64,000 nt of DNA, taken from contig JAEWVR010000031.1 in assembly GCA_023459055.1 (NCBI GenBank), positions 186,001 through 250,000 on the forward strand, in the 5' to 3' direction. Below, piece after piece: positions 56,962-64,000 of the stretch; the stretch's first letter is position 1; the number at the start of each line of letters is the position of its first letter. This DNA comes from Fibrobacterota bacterium. GTDB taxonomy: Bacteria > Fibrobacterota > Chitinivibrionia > Chitinivibrionales > Chitinispirillaceae. The notes beneath the pieces are model-generated. The model was given only the letters and a program-made list of their open reading frames with translations. It did no database searches and was not told the origin of the DNA. The translations under genes and the position numbers were made by a program.

Positions 56962-58119
56962 TCAACTATTTCGTTGCATTCCCGTTTCCTGAAGCCTCCC
57001 CCTATAGGGCAACGCAATGCCACGCTCGTCAAATATGTGGCAATTTTCCGGATGAAAACCCAAACTCATGACATCGGCTACCTTGAAGTAACAGTCACCG
57101 GGAATTTTCGCAATTAATGTTTCTGAATTCTCCATGTTCATGTAGATGTAGCTGTATTCACCAAAGCGCTCAACCTGCCTGACCGGACGCGAAAGCCGAC
57201 ACTCCGGGTCATCTGCAGAAAGCGGGTGCATATGTTCAGGACGAATGCCAAGCGTTACTTTTGCTCCAAAATTGAGGCTATGATCAAAGAATGGCAATTT
57301 CAGCAATACTCCACTTAAAAGGCGCAATTTCAAGCCACTCTCGCTGCATTCCTCCACACAAGCAGAAAGAAAATTCATTCGTGGGCTACCTAGAAATTCG
57401 GCGACGAAGCGGTTGCCGGGTCGATGGTATAAATCCATCGGTGTTCCGATCTGCGCAACACTTCCGTATTTTTTCATATCGGCTCCAGCTCGCAACAGGA
57501 CTATTTTGTCGGCCATAGCCATGGCTTCAGTCTGGTCGTGTGTGACGTAGACAGCGCTGGAGTGGTTGAATTTCCTGTGAAGTCGTGAAATTTCAGAACG
57601 CATATGGACACGCAGGGCAGCATCCAGATTGGACAATGGCTCATCAAACAGGAATACATTGGGAGAACGCACGATGGCTCGCCCAATCGCTACCCGTTGA
57701 CGCTGCCCACCAGAAAGGGCACGCGGCATCCGATCCAGCAAGGATTCCATCTGGAGAATCTGCGCGGCTTCTCTGACACGCTTGTCAATTTCTCTTTTGT
57801 CTACTTTGGCCTGACGTAACCCGAACGACATGTTTTCGTAGACACTCATGTGCGGATATAAGGCATAATTCTGAAACACCATGGCAACCTGTCGTCTGGC
57901 AGCCGGCACTTCATTCATACGGATACCGCCAATCCTGAGTTCACCGGTTGTTACGTCTTCAATCCCGGCAACCATACGCAAAAGAGTGGATTTGCCACAC
58001 CCTGAAGGCCCCAGAATGACACAAAACTCGCCGCTGGCAATATCGAGATTGACATCCTTGATAACTTGTGTGTCCTTACCAAAAGTCTTTTGAATATTGC
58101 GAAGAGTAATACTAGTCAT
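56962..58119 (-). CDS. ABC transporter ATP-binding protein, MalK/UgpC type
   Basis: The ATPase of a carbohydrate-type importer. The 385-residue protein has Walker A GPSGCGKST (38-46), the Q-loop VFQNYALYPHM, the signature LSGGQRQRVAIGRA near 135, Walker B VFLFDEPLSNLD near 155, the H-loop His in VTHDQTEAMAMAD near 192, and a C-terminal TOBE/OB region (about 240-375), typical of the MalK group that energises sugar or glycerol-phosphate importers. It is the last gene of a minus-strand operon and sits 71 bases beyond the MalG-like permease gene. Confidence 0.93.
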   Translation of the reverse strand: MTSITLRNIQKTFGKDTQVIKDVNLDIASGEFCVILGPSGCGKSTLLRMVAGIEDVTTGELRIGGIRMNEVPAARRQVAMVFQNYALYPHMSVYENMSFGLRQAKVDKREIDKRVREAAQILQMESLLDRMPRALSGGQRQRVAIGRAIVRSPNVFLFDEPLSNLDAALRVHMRSEISRLHRKFNHSSAVYVTHDQTEAMAMADKIVLLRAGADMKKYGSVAQIGTPMDLYHRPGNRFVAEFLGSPRMNFLSACVEECSESGLKLRLLSGVLLKLPFFDHSLNFGAKVTLGIRPEHMHPLSADDPECRLSRPVRQVERFGEYSYIYMNMENSETLIAKIPGDCYFKVADVMSLGFHPENCHIFDERGIALPYRGRLQETGMQRNS

Positions 58120-58190
58120 AAGTTTTCCTGGTTAATTTGTGTATCCCCGGATACCTCCAGGGTTAATAGTACGAAATGACGTTACGCTAT

Positions 58191-59054
58191 TTAACCTTTT
58201 AGTGCGCCGGCCATCATTCCTTTCACAATACGTTCCTGGCCAAATGCATACGCCACAATCAGCGGCAGTGACGTCAATGTAACAACGGTCAGAATCGCCG
58301 GAATATCGGCAGCATACTGGCCTTGAAAATCCCAAACAGCCAGTGGCAAGGTCCGATAGGCCGGTGATGAGGTCAGCACATAGGCAAAGATAAATTCGTT
58401 CCACAAACCTATACCGTTGTAGATCGCCACAGTGGACAATCCAGGACCGGAAAGCGGAAGAAATACTTTCCAGAAGACCCCAAAAGTAAGACACCCATCA
58501 AGCTTCGCAGCTTCTTCAAGCTCTTTTGGTATCTGCCGCATAAATTCGGTCAGAATAAAGATTGATACCGGCAGTGCTGTTGCGACATACGGTCCGATCA
58601 GCGCAAACAGGGTATCGTACAGACCGATATTGCGCGTCAATAGATAAATAGGAATCAGAGTAATATGGATAGGAACAATCATCCCGGCCACGATGAGTGC
58701 GAATATTGGCTTGTTCAGTCTGAAACGCAAACGTGCAAATGCGTAAGCCGCCATCGAACTAATGACAAGAATCAACATAATAGAGAGTACAAGTACAAAA
58801 ACACTATTGCGTAAATATACCCAGAAACCACCCTGTAACACAGCGATGTAGTTTACAAAATTCAGTTTCTCCGGAAGAGCCCAGACAGAGCCGGAAAAGG
58901 TTTCCATTTGTGTCTTCAGGCTGGTCATCAGTACAAAGATGAACGGCAGTGTTGTCACAGCCAACCAGCACAAACCAAGAACGGGAACTGAAATTCGTGT
59001 AAATGAACTGCCACGAACTGTCATACCGGACAATGGTGTTATTGGTGAACTCAT
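58191..59054 (-). CDS. ABC transporter permease, MalG/UgpE type
   Basis: A 287-residue inner-membrane subunit with six hydrophobic helices and the coupling EAA motif (EEAAKLDGCLTFGVFWKVFLPL near 195-215). It should pair with the other permease and the ATPase to import an unknown, probably sugar-like, solute. Its start overlaps the stop of the preceding permease gene by four bases (59051-59054). Confidence 0.92.
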   Translation of the reverse strand: MSSPITPLSGMTVRGSSFTRISVPVLGLCWLAVTTLPFIFVLMTSLKTQMETFSGSVWALPEKLNFVNYIAVLQGGFWVYLRNSVFVLVLSIMLILVISSMAAYAFARLRFRLNKPIFALIVAGMIVPIHITLIPIYLLTRNIGLYDTLFALIGPYVATALPVSIFILTEFMRQIPKELEEAAKLDGCLTFGVFWKVFLPLSGPGLSTVAIYNGIGLWNEFIFAYVLTSSPAYRTLPLAVWDFQGQYAADIPAILTVVTLTSLPLIVAYAFGQERIVKGMMAGALKG

Positions 59055-60055
59055 TTAACCTCCGTTTCGTAACGACGGGTAAGCCACATGGTAGCTGCCG
59101 CCACAAAAGTGACAATCATGAACATCGCCGAGGCTATGGTACTTCCATAACCAAGCTGAAAAGAGCTGAATACGGTTCGGAACATATAGGTAGCCATCAA
59201 CTCGGATGCCCCCTCGGGGCCACCGTCTGTCATGATAAAAATCAGGTCGAAATAACGCAGCGATCCGATCACCGCAAGCATGATAGCGGTTCTGATCGTT
59301 CCCTGCAGGTGTCGAAGCTTTATCTGCCAGAAGATCGTTGAATCGCTCGCGCCATCAAGCCGGGCAGCCTCACTCAATTCTTTGGGAAATGATGACAGAC
59401 CGGCAAGAAAAAGTACCATATAGAACGGGATGTTTTGCCAGCAAACAACCGCAATAACTGAACCCAGCGCCAGACGCGGATCACCAAGCCAGTCACGAGT
59501 CCATCCGTCAAGATGAATCGCACTGAGGAATCCGTTGATCGGTCCGAAATTCGGATCATAAACATTCTTAAAAAGAACTCCAAGCGCCACACTCGACATC
59601 AACAGAGGCAAAAAGTAAAGGATCTTCAAAACACGCGAACCCTTGCTGGCCTGATCTAAAACAACCGCCAGGATTAAGGCTATAGGCATCTGGATCAACA
59701 CAGAAAAAAAGGCGAGTGTCAGATTGTTACCCAGAGATTTCCAGAACATCTGATCCTGAGCAAGGCGCAGCCAGTTGGCGATCCCTACAAAGCGCTCACC
59801 AGTTCCAAGGCCATTCCAGTCCAGCAATGAAAGCTGAAAGCTGCTAAGCAGCGGATAAAGAATAAAGACAAAAAGGAACAAAACAGCTGGTAGAAGGAAT
59901 ACAACAATAGGTATTGTTGCCTTTAACGATTTAAACTTCTCGTGTCCAGGTATGGCTGTCACCTGTGTATTGTGAAGCGCCAATGTAAGTTCTTCATGAG
60001 AACTACCTTTTGGAAGAGCAATCGGTTTGTCTGGAGTTTCTAGCAAACAGCTCAT
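59051..60055 (-). CDS. ABC transporter permease, MalF/UgpA type
   Basis: A 334-residue inner-membrane subunit, with a cytoplasmic N-terminal extension of about 45 residues, six hydrophobic helices and an EAA motif (SEAARLDGASDSTIFWQIKL near 232-251). It forms the second half of the transport channel. It overlaps the MalG-like gene. Its start lies 165 bases after the binding-protein gene, with a terminator hairpin between them. Confidence 0.92.
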   Translation of the reverse strand: MSCLLETPDKPIALPKGSSHEELTLALHNTQVTAIPGHEKFKSLKATIPIVVFLLPAVLFLFVFILYPLLSSFQLSLLDWNGLGTGERFVGIANWLRLAQDQMFWKSLGNNLTLAFFSVLIQMPIALILAVVLDQASKGSRVLKILYFLPLLMSSVALGVLFKNVYDPNFGPINGFLSAIHLDGWTRDWLGDPRLALGSVIAVVCWQNIPFYMVLFLAGLSSFPKELSEAARLDGASDSTIFWQIKLRHLQGTIRTAIMLAVIGSLRYFDLIFIMTDGGPEGASELMATYMFRTVFSSFQLGYGSTIASAMFMIVTFVAAATMWLTRRYETEVK

Positions 60056-60161
60056 CTTTTGACTTCCACCTTTGCGGTTAATGGTTCAGTAAATCGCATT
60101 GATGCAGTTATGTGCTTCTGAGTAGCCTTGAGCCACTCCAACATTTCAAATTCCAGTTTCT

Positions 60162-60205
60162 AAAAAAAAATTCTGAGGACTACCACCCTTAAGTGTGGTA
60201 GTCCT
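60162..60205 (-). terminator. Intercistronic hairpin/terminator between binding-protein and permease genes
   Basis: On the minus strand AGGACTACCAC (60205-60195) pairs with GTGGTAGTCCT (60186-60176) and, after CAGAA, nine T follow. Partial termination here would give more binding protein than permease, a familiar arrangement in such importers. Confidence 0.8.
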
Positions 60206-60219
60206 GCTGCTGGAAAAAC

Positions 60220-61503
60220 TTACTTGGTTTCCGCCTTTGCGACATCTTCCATCTGCTGTGCGGCAGCTTCCGGAGTAATCGAAAGACCGAACAATGCCTG
60301 TGTCGTATTCAAGTGAGTTTGAGCGAGGCTCGGTGAAAGTTCCTGGTCGTACCAGAGCTGGACATTCGACGCTTCTGCCACCAGCTTCATAACGCGATTC
60401 AGAAATGGATCATTTGTTTTGAGTCCCTTGACCGGAATGATCCGTTTGTCATCAAGACGAGCTTGTGCGGATACATCGTCAGTGAGCGATTGAATCAACT
60501 TGAACGCAGCTTCCGGTTCCCTACAGGAGGAGGAAATACTGAAGAAGTTATCGCCAACGGTTCCGATCACGGCATTTGGATGGCCTTTTCCACCCGGTAC
60601 TGTCGGGAACGGAAAGAAGTCCAGTTTCTCATAGAAACCTGGATTTTCATTGCGAATTGTGGCAGCCTCCCAGGTGCCCATCAATTCCATCGCGGCTTTA
60701 CCGGAATAGAGCAGACGACGCGACGCACCTACGTCATAGTCAAGACCATTGTAACCATCAGCAAAGGCGCCAGCTTTCACAAGTTCCTGAATGCGCTTGC
60801 CAGCCTCAACGAACGCGGGATCGGTAAAGCTGCCACCAGACGAGCGTGACGCAGCATTCTGGAAAACCTGTGATCCACCAATACGGTCAGCCAGATAAAC
60901 GAAGTACATCGAACCTGTCCATTTATTTTTGTTGGCCAGGGCAAACGGTGCAATATTCTTCGCCTTAAGTACTTTAACCACGTTCATCAGCTCATCCCAG
61001 GTTTTTGGAGGTACCAGGTTATTTTGGGCAAACATCTCTTTATTATAAAAAATAACAGCCATGGCGGTATTTTCAGCCGGAACACCATAGATCTTGCCAT
61101 CAAACGTGACCGAACTAAAACCAGCAGGCGCGAAACGGTCACGATAGGCGGGATCTTTAGCCAGGTAGCTGGTTAGATCGACAACCTGACCAGCCTTGAC
61201 ATACTCTTTCAACGGTCCACCACCCCAGCTGCTGAATACGTTCGGCGGTTGATTCGCACCAAATGCAATCTTCAATTTGGTTTTATATGCATCATTCTGA
61301 ATATGTGATTGCTCAACCTTATAGCCTGGATTGGCGTTTTCGAACCGGGCACCACCATCATTAAGAATCTTTACGGCACCTTTTGTGGTTTGCAGATCCC
61401 ATTCTGTAATGGTCTTGATTTTGGTTTGATCAGCCAAAGGCGAAAGAGCAAAAACGGTCAGACTGCCAACTATAACGCACACTCTTGAAACAGACTTCAT
61501 CAT
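60220..61503 (-). CDS. Extracellular solute-binding protein, family 1 (sugar type)
   Basis: The periplasmic receptor of the importer. The 427-residue protein has a signal peptide (about 1-25, ending near ALSPLADQ) and the family 1 layout: NPGYKVEQSHIQNDAYKTKLKIAF near 58, FSSWGGGPLKEYVKAGQVVDLT near 85-106, IYGVPAENTAMAVIFYNKEMF near 140 and PKTWDELMNVVKVLKAKNI near 163. Sugars or oligosaccharides are the usual ligands; which one is not shown. GGGGG stands three bases before the first of two adjacent ATGs. It is the first gene of the operon. Confidence 0.92.
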   Translation of the reverse strand: MMKSVSRVCVIVGSLTVFALSPLADQTKIKTITEWDLQTTKGAVKILNDGGARFENANPGYKVEQSHIQNDAYKTKLKIAFGANQPPNVFSSWGGGPLKEYVKAGQVVDLTSYLAKDPAYRDRFAPAGFSSVTFDGKIYGVPAENTAMAVIFYNKEMFAQNNLVPPKTWDELMNVVKVLKAKNIAPFALANKNKWTGSMYFVYLADRIGGSQVFQNAASRSSGGSFTDPAFVEAGKRIQELVKAGAFADGYNGLDYDVGASRRLLYSGKAAMELMGTWEAATIRNENPGFYEKLDFFPFPTVPGGKGHPNAVIGTVGDNFFSISSSCREPEAAFKLIQSLTDDVSAQARLDDKRIIPVKGLKTNDPFLNRVMKLVAEASNVQLWYDQELSPSLAQTHLNTTQALFGLSITPEAAAQQMEDVAKAETK

Positions 61504-62270
61504 TTACCCCCTGACATTTTAGAATAATTAATTGTTACTACAACAACACTGAACAGATATGATTTGTTCATTCAGTCAAATAGAAATGAAAATGCATTTT
61601 TTCTTTCTGACGATTCTACGTTTGTAAGCTTACAGACTAAACAGAGTACATTGGTTGGTTTCATAGCGTATGTTTTTCCTTTCAGTTATTGATTTGAAAT
61701 AGTTGTGTCTGCCGGCATATTTATAAATTTCCGATATTTTTTACCGAAAAGTTGTAATTAGTATTTCCGAAAATAGAAAGAAATTGCTGGAAATTGGGTT
61801 TTAACGTAAATGAAATTGAATCTATCGGTGTAGCTTACAAAAAGGAATATAATGCACTATAATAACAATATTTTACGCTCCGATTCTACTCAGATGTATA
61901 AATCATCCTTTTATAAAAATAACAATCATTCATCCTGGACATGCTGAGAATTGTGATCTTTGGGAGGGCTATTCATGAAACAATTTGTGGATTTATCACT
62001 TACAATTAGCTATTCATTATATAATGCTACATATAGCATATTTATCTGATATTTCATTTTGTCATTTATATAGTTGTAAATACTACGGCACAGTAATTGT
62101 TTTTCTTCCAACAATGTCTTTTATCTTTCTCCTGGCAGTAAAAAGATAGTTGATAAATTCATATAATCGTGCAAACACTTGTAATCGTTAGCTATATTTA
62201 TAACTACATCAATAACTTAATAAAATAATTATTATATCTGTTTCAAAACTTATACAAAAAAGGAGTGAAA
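61504..62270. other. 767-base gene-free stretch between divergent genes
   Basis: Carries the promoters of the ABC operon (minus) and of the secreted hydrolase (plus), but no pair of promoter boxes is convincing. A perfect 12-base palindrome TGTAAGCTTACA (61623-61634) lies 120 bases before the binding-protein start. A 24-codon frame at 61975-62049 (MKQFVDLSLTISYS...) preceded by GGGAGG is the only small open frame with a good ribosome binding site; it might be a gene remnant or a chance frame. The rest is very AT-rich. Confidence 0.55.
61623..61634. promoter_or_regulatory. Candidate LacI-type operator upstream of the sugar ABC operon
   Basis: TGTAAGCTTACA is a perfect palindrome of the length and style of LacI/GalR-family or CRE-like operators. 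It lies in the long leader side of the binding-protein gene. No regulator gene is encoded next to it. Confidence 0.35.
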
Positions 62271-63353
62271 ATGATACACAAATTAATTAAAACTGCAATA
62301 GTATCATTATCTCTGGTAGCTTTTACGTCTACTATCTATCCATGCTCGACTTTTTCTTTAAGCAGTTTTAAAAACCACTGTTTCGGAAAAAGTTATGATT
62401 TCCCGATTGGATATGGTCATATTTCAGTAAATAAAAGAAATCTTGTTAAGATTTCAATTTCGCGCAATGATGAAAAAAAGATTGCGTGGGTATCAAAATA
62501 TGGAAGTATAACCTTTAACCAATTTGGTAAAGAGCTACCTAATGGCGGTATGAATGAGGCCGGACTTGTAATTGAAGAGATGACTCTTGAAAATACTGAT
62601 TATCCTGCTATTGATTCCAGATTCGGTTTAGAAGAACTTCAATGGATACAGTATATGCTTGATAATTTTTCAACAGTCGATGAAGTACTGGCAAGTGATA
62701 ACTCCATACGTATGTCTGCTTATTCCGCACATCCTATTCACATAATGATGTCCGATAAATCGGGTGATGTGGCAGTTCTTGAGTATGTCAATAATAAAAC
62801 TGTTATTCACCGGGATCGCTCGCTGCCTTTTACAGCACTGACCAATGATACCTATGATAATTCACTTGATTACATGAAACACTTTCGTCATGTTCAGTCT
62901 CCACGGCAGCTACCCAAAACGATGTCATCATTGGATCGTTTTGTCCGCGCGTCGTACTATACCAAGAATTATTGTAGTCAATACAACGCAAGTGACTATT
63001 CTTTTATGATACTCAGTTCTGTCAATCAGTATAACCATACTCAGTGGAGTATTGTTTACGATATTAAAAACATGAGAATAAGTTACAAAACATTGAACAA
63101 TGATAGAATCAGATCAATATCATTGAATAATTTTGATTTTTCACCAATGACACCAGCGCTCTATACCGATATTGATTCTGATATACAGAATGGAAGCATT
63201 GATTTTTTGCCCTATTCATTTGCGGCAAACAAGTCCTTAATTGACGTAGTTTTTTCATCGCTTAATGGATTCATTAATGTTTCACAGGAGGATCTTAATC
63301 AATTAACGCAATACCCTGAGACAACAGTTCCTTTGCCAATGGTTGGAAAGTAA
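62271..63353 (+). CDS. Secreted linear amide C-N hydrolase (choloylglycine hydrolase/penicillin acylase family)
   Basis: An N-terminal nucleophile hydrolase of 360 residues. After a Sec signal (about 1-24) the mature protein starts at Cys 25 in YPCSTFSL, the expected nucleophile after cleavage; GKSYDFPIGYGH near 40, NGGMNEAGLVIEEM near 95 and ALTNDTYDNSLDY near 190 match the family. Such enzymes cleave amide bonds in bile salts, penicillin V or acyl-homoserine lactones; substrate unknown. A GTG at 62265 overlaps the AGGAG site (62261-62265), so the ATG at 62271, five bases from it, is taken as the start. Confidence 0.85.
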   Translation: MIHKLIKTAIVSLSLVAFTSTIYPCSTFSLSSFKNHCFGKSYDFPIGYGHISVNKRNLVKISISRNDEKKIAWVSKYGSITFNQFGKELPNGGMNEAGLVIEEMTLENTDYPAIDSRFGLEELQWIQYMLDNFSTVDEVLASDNSIRMSAYSAHPIHIMMSDKSGDVAVLEYVNNKTVIHRDRSLPFTALTNDTYDNSLDYMKHFRHVQSPRQLPKTMSSLDRFVRASYYTKNYCSQYNASDYSFMILSSVNQYNHTQWSIVYDIKNMRISYKTLNNDRIRSISLNNFDFSPMTPALYTDIDSDIQNGSIDFLPYSFAANKSLIDVVFSSLNGFINVSQEDLNQLTQYPETTVPLPMVGK

Positions 63354-63701
63354 CGTATTATGCCTGATGAAGTTCGCACTCCGGATATATATATTGAATT
63401 TGTTAAAGCTAAACTGTAAAAAGCATCGGGTAAATGTACCTTCGCACCTGTCGTATCAGGTAAAAATGACACGCTCGGTACATGTATATTGAAATACAAA
63501 TAGTCTAAACAGGTATAAATATCTTTTATAGACACTTATACCTGTTTAGTTAAGAATTCCCTTATGGTACGTTATCAACACAGATGGATAACATTCCAGC
63601 AACTCTCGAGGGCGCCCACAGGATTTAGCCACAATGTTGACAACTTATTATCGGGGATATTATTCATTAATGCAGCATTCCAGATCCTGTCTTACTACAA
63701 A
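63354..63701. other. Gene-free stretch with a hairpin before the final partial gene
   Basis: CTAAACAGGTATAA (63505-63518) and TTATACCTGTTTAG (63536-63549) form a perfect 14-base stem with a 17-base loop, a likely end for the convergent genes on both sides. Downstream of the hydrolase a 19-codon frame at 63360 (MPDEVRTPDIYIEF...) continues past its stop in the same phase (FAPVVSGKNDTLG), which looks like a faint coding remnant. Nothing else is seen. Confidence 0.45.
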
Positions 63702-64000
63702 TCAGTTCTTATCCATTTTTACAAACAATCGATTCGTCTGATTTCCCTGAACCAGAAAACGTTCTGTTTTCAATCCTGCGGTAATTGTTATCACATACAC
63801 TACGAAATTCTGTTGCGGCAGGTTCCACTGTACAATATTTCTTCCTGTCAACAACGCCACCTGTCTTCCCCTCAGATCCATTATCTTTACCGATAGTTCA
63901 TTACCCTGTGATGTAATTATAACAGATTGACTTGTAATCCGGCAATTAATGCTGTTCAATGTAATATTATACTTATTCACCTGTTTGCTTTTTACAAAAT
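63702..64000 (-). CDS. C-terminal sorting domain of a secreted protein (cut by window edge)
   Basis: The minus-strand frame is open to the window end and ends at 63702. Its last 85 residues carry ELSVKIMDLRGRQVALLTG and VVYVITITAGLKTERFL, the FlgD-like/type IX C-terminal sorting pattern seen in four other proteins of this window. The GTG at 63980 is not the likely start, since the frame continues upstream with coding character. The catalytic or structural part lies outside. Confidence 0.75.
   Translation of the reverse strand, partial: FVKSKQVNKYNITLNSINCRITSQSVIITSQGNELSVKIMDLRGRQVALLTGRNIVQWNLPQQNFVVYVITITAGLKTERFLVQGNQTNRLFVKMDKN

Noticed and set aside
56738..56965. 75-codon minus-strand frame just after the ABC transporter ATPase gene
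   Set aside because: It covers two inverted repeats that act as transcript ends, has no ribosome binding site and no family resemblance.
56962..61503. Recent horizontal transfer of the ABC operon, because parts look richer in G and C than the neighbours
   Set aside because: The difference is mild by eye, some stretches match the local average, and no mobility genes or repeats border it; a window-wise composition count would be needed.
63299..63535. 78-codon minus-strand frame overlapping the end of the amidase gene
   Set aside because: It overlaps a well-supported gene and a hairpin; no start signal or homology is seen.

Overview
The window (64 kb, moderately AT-rich) looks like a chromosomal segment of a free-living Gram-negative bacterium of the Fibrobacterota or a close relative in the FCB group. 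The pointers are a TIGR02147/DUF4423-type regulator (a family described as a paralogous family of Fibrobacter succinogenes), several secreted proteins ending in a FlgD-like/type IX-style C-terminal sorting domain, a GH44 endoglucanase-type enzyme with the same tail, and outer-membrane-like proteins. No phage, transposase, integrase or CRISPR array was found. The only RNA gene seen is a tRNA-Ala(GGC). The phylum assignment is inferred from gene families only.

Layout. 1-1056: N-terminal part of MetH (cut by the window edge). 1315-6903: a giant secreted beta-helix/Ig-repeat protein. 7136-13574: minus-strand RluD, LspA, ribosomal protein S1, cytidylate kinase and an HMGL-type aldolase, with a plus-strand UbiA prenyltransferase that resembles the archaeal ether-lipid enzyme. 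13861-21137: plus-strand housekeeping run (PurC, GlyRS, Ddl, TsaB, a PAS-SpoIIE phosphatase, a secreted unknown, endonuclease III). 21304-25569: a small unknown, tRNA-Ala, the TIGR02147 regulator, DapA and a PLP aminotransferase.

25886-36894 is the most unusual region: a NapH/MauM-like polyferredoxin fusion, four DUF362 proteins (three with twin-arginine signals, one with a Sec-type signal), a 1170-residue outer-membrane-like protein and a small lipoprotein. Two of the Tat-signal DUF362 proteins also carry a C-terminal sorting-like domain. I read this as a candidate uncharacterised extracytoplasmic iron-sulfur/DUF362 system.

36988-50406 holds the GH44 enzyme, a chemoreceptor, a CgeB-like glycosyltransferase lacking a normal start codon, an aminotransferase-HAD pair behind a promoter and a leader with an intrinsic-terminator hairpin, a secreted alpha/beta hydrolase, a membrane Ser/Thr kinase overlapping a beta-helix protein gene, and a small secreted Ig-like protein. 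50678-56631 is gltBD. 56962-61503 is a minus-strand carbohydrate-type ABC transporter operon with a hairpin terminator between the binding protein and the permeases. 62271-63353 is a secreted choloylglycine-hydrolase-family enzyme. The window ends in the C-terminal sorting domain of another secreted protein.
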